Shown here: positions 10,166 through 20,192 of the stretch, piece after piece
Layout: every line of letters begins with the position of its first letter
Position numbering within the stretch: position 1 is the stretch's first letter
Source: Polaribacter sp. NJDZ03
GTDB lineage: Bacteria; Bacteroidota; Bacteroidia; Flavobacteriales; Flavobacteriaceae
Assembly (NCBI RefSeq): GCF_019263805.1
Contig: NZ_CP079195.1
Span: 2,207,501-2,271,500, forward strand
Direction of reading: 5' to 3'
Length of the DNA stretch: 64,000 nucleotides
The notes under the pieces: generated by a model
Seen by the model: only the letters and a program-made list of their open reading frames with translations
Database searches by the model: none
What the model was told of the DNA's origin: nothing
Made by a program: the position numbers and the translations under genes

Positions 10166-13100
10166 TTATTCTTTTTCTTTGATAACAACCTCGGTTGGAA
10201 GCTTTCCAAAATGTGCTTTGAAACATTTTGTAAAATAAGATGCAGAAGAAAAACCAACTTTAAAACCTACCTCGCTTACAAATGCAGAACCTGTTTCTAA
10301 TATTTGATATGCTCTTTCTAATCTAATTCTTCTTAACAGTTCATTTGGAGTTTGACCTGTTAGAGATTTTATTTTTCTGTATGATTGACTTTTACTTAAG
10401 TTTAATTCATTAGCTAATTCTTCTACACTTAAACTAGAGTTACTAATATTTTCACCGATGTAAGCCAAAACTTTATTAATAAATTTTTTATCTATAGAAG
10501 TAGCATTCGTGTTCTCTTTGGCGCCACTAACTTCACTAAAGTATTTATCAAAAATTAATTTTCTACTAGTAATTAACTGAGATAGTCTTAAAGTAAGCAA
10601 ACGCATATCAAATGGCTTGGTCATATAAGCATCAGAGCCATGTTCTATTCCTTCAATACGATCATCAATTCTTGCTTTTGCAGTAAGCATTAATAAAGGA
10701 ATATGACTTGTTTTAACATCTGTTTTAATACGTCTACAAAACTCAAAACCATCCATTTCTGGCATAATAACATCTGTTAAAATAACATCTGGAAAAGATA
10801 CTTCTGCAATTTTTAATCCCTCTAAACCATTATTTGCAACTAAAACTTTATAGGTTTTACTTAATTCTGTTTTTAAGTAGTTTCTTAATTCTGTATTATC
10901 TTCTACAACAAGAATCGTATACTTTTTAGAGGTTGTTTTTTCAGCTTCTTCTTCCTCTTCTGTCTCAGAAATTTTATTTTCTGGAATAAAGTTTAGTTCT
11001 TTTTTAGGAAGATCTATTTCTGCTTTAAAACTCTTAATTTCATCTTTAGAAAAATGCTCTTTTCCTTTTGGTAAAATTATTCTAAAGGTAGTACCTTCAT
11101 CTATTTTACTAGTTACCTCTATTTTACCTTTATGTAAATTAACAAAACTACTAACTACTTCTAATCCTATACCTGTACCGCCATAGTATGTTTTATTAAG
11201 ACTTTCTACTTGATAAAATCTTTCAAATATTTTATCAACCTGATCTTCTTCTAACCCTTTTCCTGTATCAGATATTACAATTTCTACTACTTTTACAGCT
11301 TTGGTAGATGAAATAAGTGGTAAAATATAATCTTCATCATTGTCTATTAAATTTACATTGATTACCCCATTATCTGGAGTCACTTTCATTGCATTGGACA
11401 AAATATTGAAAATAATTTTCTCAAGCATGTTCTGATCTGCCCATGTTTTTATTAATGATACCTCTGTATCTAAAGTCAAAAATATATTTCTAGTTAAAGC
11501 TTCTTCTTTAAAGAAAAGCACAATATTCTTGGTAAAATCTACCAAATTTAATTCTGATGCTCTTACTCTTACTTTATCAAATTCTAACTTTCTTAAATCC
11601 ATTAGCTCATTTATAAGCCTAAACAATCTATCAGAATTTCTATAAATAGTATTGTGTTTAGATTTAACTATTTCTGGTAAATTTAAAGTCTTATCCATCA
11701 TCATATCCTTTAAAGGATTTAATATCAAGGTTAAGGGAGTTCTAAATTCGTGAGAAATATTTGTAAAAAATTGTAATTTATTTTTATTTAAAATCTCTTG
11801 ATGAATTCTTTGAGTTCTCTCATTTTTAATGAGTTCTTTTTCTTTTAATCTATTTTTTGTTATTTTATTTAAAAGTAGAACTCCTAACCCAAAAAGTAAT
11901 ACATAAAATACGGAAGCCAACTTAGATTTCCACCAAGGTGGTAATATTGTAATTTTTAATTCTAATGGTTTTTCGTTCCAAAGGCCATCGTTATTTGCCG
12001 CTTTTAACTTAAAAACATAATCTCCGTAATCTAAATTGGTATAAGTAGCACTTCTTTGATTGCCTACATAATTCCAAGATTTTTCTAACCCTTCTAAATA
12101 ATAAGCATATTGGTTTTTCTCTGGTCTTGTGTAGTTAATACCTGTATATTGTATGGTAAATACAGACTGCTCATGATTAAACTCTATACTTGATGTTTCT
12201 GTAATAATTTTTGTAAGTGGTGAGTTTTTTTCATTAGGATGTACGTCTTCATTAAATATCTTTAAACCCGTTAAATAAAGAGAAGGTACGCTAGAATTTG
12301 TACTTAAGTCTTTTGGGTTAAAATAATCTACTCCTTTATAATTTCCAAAATAAAGTTTTCCTTCTTTATCTCTATATACTGCATTAAAATTAAAATCATC
12401 AGATAATAAACCATCATTCATGGTATAATTAACAACTTCATTTGTTTTTAAATCTAATTTTGTAATTCCTGTATTGCCACTTAACCAAATATCCCCTTTT
12501 CTATCTTCAATAATACTTGCAATATTTTCTTCCTTTAGTCCAGAAAACGTATTAAACCATTTAAATTCGTCTGTTTTTTTATCATACCTACACAATCCAG
12601 CTCCTCTTGTACCAATCCAAAGATAATTATCTGTACTTTCATATAAGGATAATATGTGGGTAGAACTTCTTTGGTTATTGTTAGAGTTAGCCATTGGCTT
12701 CACAAAAGACTTTACACTTAATATGCCTTGGTTATTTTGTATCTTAAAAAGGCCAATAGTTGTTCCTAACCAAATAGAACCATCACTATCTACCAATATT
12801 TTTCTAACATCACTTGTATTTATACCATGCTTTGCAAATTCTGGTAAATTATAGTGTGTTAAAACCTGTGTTTTAGGGTTAAAACTATAAACACCTGTAT
12901 AAAAAGTACCGATCCAAATAATACCATTTTTATCTTCAGTAATACTTAAAATGGCATTAGACAATAATTTTCCGTTAGAATTTTGGATGTTAATATTAGT
13001 AAAGTTTTTAGACCCATCTTTTAAGATGTAAATTCCATTATCCCAACTTCCTGCCCAAATATTCTTTTTACTATCAATAAAAATAGTTTGAATGTGATTA

Positions 13101-14323
13101 CTTGTAAGCCCTTTATATGTTTTATTATTACCTTTATTAATATGGTCTACTTTAGATGTATTGATATCAAAAACATCAATACCTCCACCATCCATAGTAA
13201 TCCATAATTTATCATTGGTATCTTTTACAATACCAGTAACGGATCCTATCTGTAAAGAATTTGGATTATTTTCTAAACTTTCTATGTTATCGAATTTATC
13301 AAATAAATGATCGCTTACCACAACACCATTATTGTAATATCCCATCCAAATTCTCTGATTATTATCAACAAATAATGACCAAATTGAATTTGAACGAATA
13401 CTATTTTTGTCTTTTTTATTGTAGAAGTAATTTTTTATTAAAACTCCATTAGAATCTATGTGAAAAAGGCCATCATTTTCTGAACCAAATAAAATGGTTT
13501 TATCGGCTAATTGCACTAAAGATAATATGCGCTTTTCAGTTATAGAAAATTGTGAGGAACCAATAATATTATTTTCTTTAAGTTGATATTTAAAAATCCC
13601 TTTAGTATAGCTTCCTGCCCATAAATTATTTTTATCATCTACCAACAAAGTTTCAATAGGTACATCAAAATTTAAAATAGTAGTATCCTCTGCTTTTTTG
13701 GGCTTTGAAATTACAGCGTTTAGCGTATCTAATTTTCTTAAGCCTAAACTTGTACCAAGAAATATAGCACCATTTTTATTTTTTTCTATACTATTTATAG
13801 CAGGTATACTAGCATCTTTACTAGCTATTCTTTGTATTTTATTTGTTTTTAGATTCAGCTGAAATAAACCATTAAATCGTGTACCAATGTATAGATTATC
13901 CTTATGTTCTAGAATACTTAAAACAGAGATATTAGCAGTATCTAAAAGACCAACAGATATTTTTTTAAATTGGTCTAAATCTCTATCATAAAGATTTAAA
14001 CCATCTTCTGTACCAATCCAAAGATTATTGTTTTTATCTAAGTAAGAAGAAAACACCAAATTACTACTAATTGATGTTGCATCTTCTTGCTTAAACTTAT
14101 AGGAAGTATAATCAAGACCATCAAATTTATACAAACCAGATCCATTAGTTCCTATCCAAATAAAACCGTAATTATCTTGACTAATTGTATAAATACCTAC
14201 TTTAGAGATCCCTTCTTTTATCGTTTCAAAATTAAAAATTTGCGTTTTATTTTGTGCTTCAATAGGGGCACAAAAAAATGTGCATAGAGATAAAATAAAA
14301 GTAACACACCACTTAAGTTGCAT
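10166..14323 (-). CDS. Hybrid two-component system sensor/regulator (HTCS)
   Basis: This 1385-residue single-chain regulator has a signal peptide, then a periplasmic double propeller of Reg_prop repeats (WIGTNGSGLYKFDG, LWIGTEDGLNLYDR, IWAGSWDNGIYI and others). A Y_Y_Y domain ends near 790, followed by a membrane helix near 798-820. The cytoplasmic part holds a HisKA domain (FTNISHEFRTPLTLIL, His near 857), HATPase (ILSNAMKVTPDNG, GTGIGLEV), a receiver domain beginning near 1134 with Asp near 1183 in ILTDVIMPEMDG, and an AraC-type HTH from about 1290 to 1380 (SYFTKCFKAHFGKLP). HTCS proteins bind an oligosaccharide in the periplasm and switch on their own utilisation locus. The gene follows the DUF5060 gene by 11 bp and lies directly upstream of the GH3-susCD operon. 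Confidence 0.95.
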   Translation of the reverse strand: MQLKWCVTFILSLCTFFCAPIEAQNKTQIFNFETIKEGISKVGIYTISQDNYGFIWIGTNGSGLYKFDGLDYTSYKFKQEDATSISSNLVFSSYLDKNNNLWIGTEDGLNLYDRDLDQFKKISVGLLDTANISVLSILEHKDNLYIGTRFNGLFQLNLKTNKIQRIASKDASIPAINSIEKNKNGAIFLGTSLGLRKLDTLNAVISKPKKAEDTTILNFDVPIETLLVDDKNNLWAGSYTKGIFKYQLKENNIIGSSQFSITEKRILSLVQLADKTILFGSENDGLFHIDSNGVLIKNYFYNKKDKNSIRSNSIWSLFVDNNQRIWMGYYNNGVVVSDHLFDKFDNIESLENNPNSLQIGSVTGIVKDTNDKLWITMDGGGIDVFDINTSKVDHINKGNNKTYKGLTSNHIQTIFIDSKKNIWAGSWDNGIYILKDGSKNFTNINIQNSNGKLLSNAILSITEDKNGIIWIGTFYTGVYSFNPKTQVLTHYNLPEFAKHGINTSDVRKILVDSDGSIWLGTTIGLFKIQNNQGILSVKSFVKPMANSNNNQRSSTHILSLYESTDNYLWIGTRGAGLCRYDKKTDEFKWFNTFSGLKEENIASIIEDRKGDIWLSGNTGITKLDLKTNEVVNYTMNDGLLSDDFNFNAVYRDKEGKLYFGNYKGVDYFNPKDLSTNSSVPSLYLTGLKIFNEDVHPNEKNSPLTKIITETSSIEFNHEQSVFTIQYTGINYTRPEKNQYAYYLEGLEKSWNYVGNQRSATYTNLDYGDYVFKLKAANNDGLWNEKPLELKITILPPWWKSKLASVFYVLLFGLGVLLLNKITKNRLKEKELIKNERTQRIHQEILNKNKLQFFTNISHEFRTPLTLILNPLKDMMMDKTLNLPEIVKSKHNTIYRNSDRLFRLINELMDLRKLEFDKVRVRASELNLVDFTKNIVLFFKEEALTRNIFLTLDTEVSLIKTWADQNMLEKIIFNILSNAMKVTPDNGVINVNLIDNDEDYILPLISSTKAVKVVEIVISDTGKGLEEDQVDKIFERFYQVESLNKTYYGGTGIGLEVVSSFVNLHKGKIEVTSKIDEGTTFRIILPKGKEHFSKDEIKSFKAEIDLPKKELNFIPENKISETEEEEEAEKTTSKKYTILVVEDNTELRNYLKTELSKTYKVLVANNGLEGLKIAEVSFPDVILTDVIMPEMDGFEFCRRIKTDVKTSHIPLLMLTAKARIDDRIEGIEHGSDAYMTKPFDMRLLTLRLSQLITSRKLIFDKYFSEVSGAKENTNATSIDKKFINKVLAYIGENISNSSLSVEELANELNLSKSQSYRKIKSLTGQTPNELLRRIRLERAYQILETGSAFVSEVGFKVGFSSASYFTKCFKAHFGKLPTEVVIKEKE

Positions 14324-14334
14324 AATTGCGATTT

Positions 14335-17181
14335 TTAATTTGGTCTAAAGTTACTATTTTTTGAAAGAATAAAACGGTCCATTTTAAAACCATCTTCTCT
14401 CATCGAAAAAGACAGTACATATTCACCTGATTTCTCGAAGTTTAAATAAATTGTTTTTTCTGTACCACAATGATTATCGGGCATTCTTTGAGCAGAAGAC
14501 CAAGTCCACTCATTTTTACCATCGCACCATTGTATTCTAGCTCCACTTTCTTGCCAATTTTCATTAAAACCAACATGTACTCCATTATCTTCTGTCCCTG
14601 TAGAGAGTGCATTGACCCAAATATAATATTTTCCTGGATTATTTATTTTTATTTTATAAGAAATAACACCTCCTGTACCAGAAACAGGAAAGAAGTTTTC
14701 ACCTAAAATAAGAGTATCATCATGTGTAACCCTTGTATCTGGTAATGCTTGAATATAACTATTTTTATTAGCAGATTTACTATAGTTTGCAACACTTATT
14801 TTATCATCTAAAGATCTTACAACCCAATTTCTCTTGGTGCTATTATTATTTTTATAGTGATAATTTTCTGCTTCAATTTCTAACATTCCATCTTTTTCTT
14901 CAAAAGGTTTAGTATCTGCTAATATTTTTAGTAACGAATAATCTTTAGGAGTAAAAGTAATAGAATTCCATCTTCCTCTAGACCAAGCTGTTTCATTTCC
15001 TTCTGGAATTAAACCATTGGTAACCGCTTTAGAGGTTATTTCAATAATATCATTTACATGTAAATAAACAGCATCAACTTGGTGTCTAATGCTTTTAAAA
15101 GACTCAGAAACTCTAGGGTTTTTAATAGTATCTAAAGCTGTACCATTAATTTTAATTACATATTCAGATTCTCCATCATTTTCTGCAGTAGTTACAAAAG
15201 TAAAATTATAAACACCAGTAACTCCTTTAAATTTAGCAATTGCTGTTGCAAATTTGTTTCTATTATTTACTTCGGATGCTTCAATAGCCAATACGTTGTT
15301 TGGAAAATCCTTGTAATACCCAAAACCATCCTTTTCTAATAAATTGAAATCTTGAATAGCATTTAAGCTGATTATTTTTTGCTCAATTTCTTGAGAACCT
15401 TCTTCTTCCTTCTTGGTAGATTTAATAAGTGCAACCCAATCTTTATCTTTATTTGGTGGTAAACCTATTGATTTTTCTCCTCCACCTGTAATTCTTTTAA
15501 TAGAACCATTTACCAATTCTCCTCCAGTTCTTGGGTTGTACCATTTTACAACGTATTTTTTTGTTGAACCAAATAAATTAATTTTTGTTTCTTTTACCTC
15601 TGGTAAATAAATAGCATACGTTTTATCATTTTCTACAAAAACATAATCGTCTGGGTTATCTGTTAAGCCATCTGCAGCATGCATTTTATTAAAAGGTAAA
15701 TACGTATTAAAAAAGTCTAATGCGTGTTTTGTTTGGTTCCAAACAAATTCTCTAGATCGCCAATCTTCACAATTTAAATCATTGTGCGCAAATTTATAAC
15801 CAAAATACCATTCTACTCCTGCTCCTCCAGCCATTAAATTTCCCCATAAAACTTTATGTCTTATATTATTATGGTTTGGGTCATCTGCATCTGGTTTTGC
15901 CCCTGTATCTGCAGGTCCTATTTCATCTTGAGAAACAATCCATTTTTTTCCGGTTAATTGAGATTCATTAATCCATTTTTTAGTGATATTATGAATTGAG
16001 TCTGGGTCATTTGTTTGCATAGAAGGTCCATCTAAAAACTCATATCCCAATAAAGGTTCTAAAAACAAATCTTGTTCTTTTGCAATAGAATGTGTATGCA
16101 AAGCCACAAAATTCTGATAAGGATCATGTGTTTTAACATAGGTAGCCATCGCTTTTCTATCTGCATCATTTTGTCCTTTTGGAGACCAATGAACAGGTCC
16201 ATTTTCTTCTCCTAAATTCCACGTAAGTGCTAAGTGATGAGCAAATCTTGCAATTAATTCTCTGTAATATAATTTACGTTGCGTTTTTAACTCGCCAATA
16301 TCTAATAGTAATTCGTTTTCTGTTTCTTGCGTAACAATATGTAACATTAAACCTAAATTATCCATATGATCAAAGACAATTTCCCATTGATCTAGTTTAC
16401 TTGTATCAAAACGAGTTCGGTCATTTTTAGTAGCCCAAGGCCAAACATCATCTCCATCTCCTTGTACATTCATTGTTAAAAAAAAGACAGAATTCATTCC
16501 TTTAGATGCCAAATAATTTAGTCCTCCAATAATATTTTTCCCTTTTCCGTTTTGCCAAGTTGGATCTCCTTTTTTCCAATCCTTAAAATGTGGTTCATAT
16601 TTATGAGATGCTGGTGTTTCATCAAACTCATAATATGCCAAGAAGTTTTCTGGACTATTTGCACCACCTTTTAAAAAGGGTTTGTTAGACTCAGAATAAT
16701 ACAGGTAACGTTCGTCTTTATTAATTAATCTACCATCGGTTCTGTTTTTACTGTTTTTTATTATAAAACTTCCTGTTTCATTATCAAAACCAATAGATTC
16801 TCCAACTTTTTCATCATCATTTATGGCTATTTCATTTCCTTTTTTAAAAGAAGCTTTGTACGTCCATTCTCCAATTTTATTAGGCATAAAACGCACCTGC
16901 CAAACAGCACCTTTTTCAGCACTTGTTTCTGCAGCATTTCCATCTGCAGCAAAAAAACCAGGAACTGTTATTTCTTCATCTCCATTTTTAAAAGTTACAT
17001 TTAATCTATAATTTAAGAAGGGATTATCTTTATCATTTTCACTAAATTCTTTATAATTAAAGTGAATGGTTACTTTATTCCATTTTTCTAATTTTCCCTC
17101 AACTTTTCCTTGAGAAAATAAAGTAAAATTAAAAACGAGTAGTAAAAAATAGAGACTAAAACTTCTTTTGGTTATTGACAT
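14335..17181 (-). CDS. Putative secreted glycoside hydrolase with DUF5060 domain and C-terminal carbohydrate-binding-like region
   Basis: This 948-residue exported protein has a signal peptide ending near FTLFSQG. Residues 27-115 resemble DUF5060, a beta-sandwich that precedes TIM-barrel hydrolases (VTIHFNYKEF, FMPNKIGEWTYKASF). The central region (about 150-560) looks like a GH-A type barrel, with candidate acid/base Glu in LTWNLGEENGPVHW and candidate nucleophile Glu in WIVSQDEIGP. The C-terminal third has IEAENYHYKNNN and a sandwich domain resembling those bound to sugar-active enzymes. The exact GH family cannot be named from sequence reading alone. Its position just before the HTCS and next to xylose genes suggests a hemicellulose-degrading role. 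Confidence 0.75.
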   Translation of the reverse strand: MSITKRSFSLYFLLLVFNFTLFSQGKVEGKLEKWNKVTIHFNYKEFSENDKDNPFLNYRLNVTFKNGDEEITVPGFFAADGNAAETSAEKGAVWQVRFMPNKIGEWTYKASFKKGNEIAINDDEKVGESIGFDNETGSFIIKNSKNRTDGRLINKDERYLYYSESNKPFLKGGANSPENFLAYYEFDETPASHKYEPHFKDWKKGDPTWQNGKGKNIIGGLNYLASKGMNSVFFLTMNVQGDGDDVWPWATKNDRTRFDTSKLDQWEIVFDHMDNLGLMLHIVTQETENELLLDIGELKTQRKLYYRELIARFAHHLALTWNLGEENGPVHWSPKGQNDADRKAMATYVKTHDPYQNFVALHTHSIAKEQDLFLEPLLGYEFLDGPSMQTNDPDSIHNITKKWINESQLTGKKWIVSQDEIGPADTGAKPDADDPNHNNIRHKVLWGNLMAGGAGVEWYFGYKFAHNDLNCEDWRSREFVWNQTKHALDFFNTYLPFNKMHAADGLTDNPDDYVFVENDKTYAIYLPEVKETKINLFGSTKKYVVKWYNPRTGGELVNGSIKRITGGGEKSIGLPPNKDKDWVALIKSTKKEEEGSQEIEQKIISLNAIQDFNLLEKDGFGYYKDFPNNVLAIEASEVNNRNKFATAIAKFKGVTGVYNFTFVTTAENDGESEYVIKINGTALDTIKNPRVSESFKSIRHQVDAVYLHVNDIIEITSKAVTNGLIPEGNETAWSRGRWNSITFTPKDYSLLKILADTKPFEEKDGMLEIEAENYHYKNNNSTKRNWVVRSLDDKISVANYSKSANKNSYIQALPDTRVTHDDTLILGENFFPVSGTGGVISYKIKINNPGKYYIWVNALSTGTEDNGVHVGFNENWQESGARIQWCDGKNEWTWSSAQRMPDNHCGTEKTIYLNFEKSGEYVLSFSMREDGFKMDRFILSKNSNFRPN

Positions 17182-17247
17182 AAAATTAAATTTTGAGTTA
17201 ATATAACTTATTAAAAAAATAAATTTACATTTAAACTAAATTTATAG

Positions 17248-17290
17248 ATAACAAAAAAAGTGCATGAAGTGTTATAGATTGTGCAAAATG
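17248..17290. promoter_or_regulatory. Conserved upstream motif, candidate operator of the xylan/xylose regulon (copy 1)
   Basis: This 43-bp stretch aligns with 24712-24754 at 37 of 43 positions by my count, with a core GTGCATGAAGTGTTATAG followed by TGTGCAAAATG. It lies 67-109 bp upstream of the DUF5060 gene, and its twin lies at a similar distance upstream of xylB, in the same orientation. A shared regulator, possibly the HTCS or a sugar-responsive repressor, is an inference. Confidence 0.6.
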
Positions 17291-17341
17291 TACAATTATC
17301 TTATAATTCATGAGATTAATTCTATAATTATTATTGCAAAA

Positions 17342-17375
17342 AAAAAGGTAAATTCTAAATAGAATTTACCTTTTT
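17342..17375 (-). terminator. Hairpin terminator after the transaldolase gene
   Basis: AAAAAGGTAAATTCTA (17342-17357) and TAGAATTTACCTTTTT (17360-17375) form a perfect 16-bp stem with an AA loop. The end of the minus-strand xylose operon is 28 bp upstream. The structure is symmetric and could act in both directions. Confidence 0.8.
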
Positions 17376-17402
17376 ATCTTCTTCATAACAATAACCTCAA
17401 TA

Positions 17403-18056
17403 CTAATTCCCCTTCTTATAATCTTCTAAAAATTGTGCCAATCCACTATCTGTTAAAGGATGTTTTAACAATCCTGTAATAGAAGATAAAGGTCCAGTCA
17501 TTACATCAGAACCTAATTTTGCACAATTAATAACATGCATTGTATTACGTACAGATGCTGCTAAAATTTGAGATTTAAATCCGTAGTTATCATAAATTAA
17601 TCTCATTTCTGAAATTAAATTTAATCCATCTGTAGAAATATCATCTAATCTTCCTAAAAACGGAGAAACATAAGTAGCTCCTGCTTTAGCAGCTAATAAT
17701 GCTTGTCCTGCAGAAAAAATAAGCGTCATATTTGTTTTAATTCCTTTATCAGAAAAATATTTACACGCTTTTACACCATCTGCAATCATTGGTAATTTTA
17801 CAACAATTTGAGAGTGCAACGCTGCCAACTCTTCTCCTTGTTCAATCATTCCATCATAATCTGTAGCAATTACTTCTGCAGAAACATCTCCTTCTACAAT
17901 GTCACAGATTTTTTTATAATGGTTTAAAATATTTGCTGCTCCTGTAATTCCTTCTTTTGCCATTAAAGATGGGTTAGTAGTTACACCATCTAAAACTCCT
18001 AAAGCTTCTGCTTCTGCAATATCATTAAGATTTGCTGTGTCAATAAAAAATTTCAT
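17403..18056 (-). CDS. tal: Small transaldolase (TalC/FSA-type)
   Basis: This 217-residue protein has the length of the single-domain TalC/fructose-6-phosphate aldolase group rather than the 320-residue TalB group. It shows MKFFIDTANL at the start, VTTNPSLMAKEG, the Schiff-base lysine Lys87 in IVVKLPM, and YVSPFLGRLDD. It transfers a dihydroxyacetone unit between sugar phosphates in the cytosolic pentose phosphate pathway. The gene lies 10 bp after transketolase, its pathway partner, as the last gene of the xylose operon. Aldolase versus transaldolase activity cannot be separated with certainty, though the neighbour favours transaldolase. Confidence 0.93.
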   Translation of the reverse strand: MKFFIDTANLNDIAEAEALGVLDGVTTNPSLMAKEGITGAANILNHYKKICDIVEGDVSAEVIATDYDGMIEQGEELAALHSQIVVKLPMIADGVKACKYFSDKGIKTNMTLIFSAGQALLAAKAGATYVSPFLGRLDDISTDGLNLISEMRLIYDNYGFKSQILAASVRNTMHVINCAKLGSDVMTGPLSSITGLLKHPLTDSGLAQFLEDYKKGN

Positions 18057-18066
18057 ACGTTTATTT

Positions 18067-20106
18067 TTATACTGTTTTTAAATATTCTAATACTTGTTGA
18101 CTTACTTTTTCTCCTGTAAATCCAAATTTATCATCTAAGATGTTTGCCGGTGCTGAATACCCAAAATGATCTAACCCGAACACTTTACCTGCATCTCCAA
18201 CCAAACCTTCTAAGTTTACTGGTAAACCTGCTGTTAAACCAAATAATGGTTTGTTTTTAGGTATTACACTTTGTTGATATTCTTTAGATTGTAATCTAAA
18301 AACTCCTTCAGAAATTACCGAAGCAATATTTACTTTCAATCCGTTTTTAGCTTCTAAAATTTCTGCTGCTGCTACTAAGGTTGCAACTTCAGAACCATTT
18401 GCAACTAATACTACATCAGGATTTTCTACTTCTTTTACCAAGTAACCACCTTTTTCAGCAGCTAATGCTTCTTGATATCTTGATGATGCTCCTTTGGTTG
18501 GTAAATCTTTAATTCCTTGTCTAGATAAAATTAAACCTGTTGGTGTGTTTTTATTTTCTAAAGCCATTTTCCATGCAACGCTTGTTTCTGCAGAATCTGC
18601 AGGACGTAAAGCCATGAAACTTGGGTTTCCACTATGGTTTTTTAATTTTTCTAACAATCTAATTTGTGCTTCTTGCTCTACTGGTTGATGCGTTGGTCCA
18701 TCTTCTCCAACTCTAAAAGCATCATGCGTCCACACATATTTTACACCTAATTCTTGAATACCACTTAAACGAATCGCTGGTTTCATATAATCTGAAAACA
18801 CAAAGAAAGTTGCTACTACAGGAATAATCCCTCCGTGTAATGCAATTCCGTTTGCAATACAAGACATCGTTAACTCTGCAACTCCTGCTTGTAAAAATGA
18901 TCCAGAAAAATCACCTTTTTTAAGTGCGTGTGTTTTCTTTAAGAATCCGTCTGTTTTATCTGAATTCGATAAATCTGCAGAAGAAACAATCATGTTTTCT
19001 ACCTTTTCTGCTAAATATCCTAATACTCCAGAAGAGGCTGCTCTTGATGCTAAACCTGCTTTATGCTCAATTCCTTCAAAGTCTAATTCTGGTAACTCTC
19101 CTGATAAAAAGAAATCTAATTTATCTGAAAGTTCTTTATTAGCATTTTTCCATGCAGAAATTTCTGTTTTCTTTTCAGCTGCTTTTGCTGTTTTTTCTTT
19201 TAATAAATTCTGATAAAATGCGCTAACATCTTCATAAATATCAAAAGGGCTTTCTGGGTTTGCATTTAAGTTTAATAGGGTTTTTGTGTAATCTGCACCA
19301 GAAGCTCCAATAGGCTGTCCATGTAATTCACATTCGCCTTCAAAAGTTTTATCATCTGCAGTAACACAACCTTTACCCATTATTGTTTTTCCAATAATAA
19401 GTGTTGGTTTTTCTGTTTCAGCATTTGCATCTTTTAATGCTTTTCTTATTTCATCATGGTTATGACCATCAATAGTTACCACATTCCAACCCCAAGCTTT
19501 GTACTTCATTTCTGTATCTTCAGAAGTAACTTCGTCTGTTGGTGTAGATAATTGAATATCATTAGAATCGTAGAACATAATAAAATTACTTAAGCCTAAA
19601 TGACCTGCAATTCTACCTGCTCCTTGAGATATTTCTTCTTGCACGCCTCCATCAGAAATAAAACCATAAATTTTATGATCCATCCAATTTCCAAAACGAG
19701 CTTTTAAAAAGTTTGCTGCAATTGCTGCACCCACTCCCATAGTATGTCCCTGACCTAAAGGTCCTGATGTATTTTCGATTCCTCTTGCAACATCTACTTC
19801 TGGGTGACCTGGTGTAATTGAACCCCATTGTCTAAAGTTAGCAACATCATCTTTCTCATAGTTTCCTAAAAGATAATATTGTGCATACATTAAGGTTGAT
19901 AAATGCCCCGCATCCATAAAGAAACGGTCTCTAAATGCCCAAGTCATATCTGAAGGATCAAAATTAAAGAATTCTGAATATAAGATGTGCATAAAATCTG
20001 CACCTCCCATAGGACCTCCTGGATGTCCTGAATTTGCTTTTTCTACCATGGCAACACATAATGCTCTAATATTATCTGCTGATTGTTGGTCTATTTTTTT
20101 GTTCAT
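18067..20106 (-). CDS. tkt: Transketolase
   Basis: A full-length transketolase of 679 residues is read from the ATG at 20106 (MNKKIDQQSADNIRAL). A longer frame from 20151 adds 15 residues unlike the family and is not preferred. Landmarks are ANSGHPGGPMGGADFMH, the thiamine diphosphate fold GHTMGVGAAIAANFL with ISDGGVQEE, and the pyrimidine-domain THDAFRVGEDGPTHQPVEQ. It moves two-carbon units between xylulose-5-phosphate and aldoses in the pentose phosphate pathway. With transaldolase it carries the product of XylB into glycolysis. The sugar transporter gene ends 86 bp upstream. Confidence 0.95.
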   Translation of the reverse strand: MNKKIDQQSADNIRALCVAMVEKANSGHPGGPMGGADFMHILYSEFFNFDPSDMTWAFRDRFFMDAGHLSTLMYAQYYLLGNYEKDDVANFRQWGSITPGHPEVDVARGIENTSGPLGQGHTMGVGAAIAANFLKARFGNWMDHKIYGFISDGGVQEEISQGAGRIAGHLGLSNFIMFYDSNDIQLSTPTDEVTSEDTEMKYKAWGWNVVTIDGHNHDEIRKALKDANAETEKPTLIIGKTIMGKGCVTADDKTFEGECELHGQPIGASGADYTKTLLNLNANPESPFDIYEDVSAFYQNLLKEKTAKAAEKKTEISAWKNANKELSDKLDFFLSGELPELDFEGIEHKAGLASRAASSGVLGYLAEKVENMIVSSADLSNSDKTDGFLKKTHALKKGDFSGSFLQAGVAELTMSCIANGIALHGGIIPVVATFFVFSDYMKPAIRLSGIQELGVKYVWTHDAFRVGEDGPTHQPVEQEAQIRLLEKLKNHSGNPSFMALRPADSAETSVAWKMALENKNTPTGLILSRQGIKDLPTKGASSRYQEALAAEKGGYLVKEVENPDVVLVANGSEVATLVAAAEILEAKNGLKVNIASVISEGVFRLQSKEYQQSVIPKNKPLFGLTAGLPVNLEGLVGDAGKVFGLDHFGYSAPANILDDKFGFTGEKVSQQVLEYLKTV

Positions 20107-20192
20107 ATTTACTATTTTTATAACACACCTCACAGAGAAACTGCTCCTCAACGAGATTCATTATTATTTTTTTTAATTTGATTTTTTTAAGA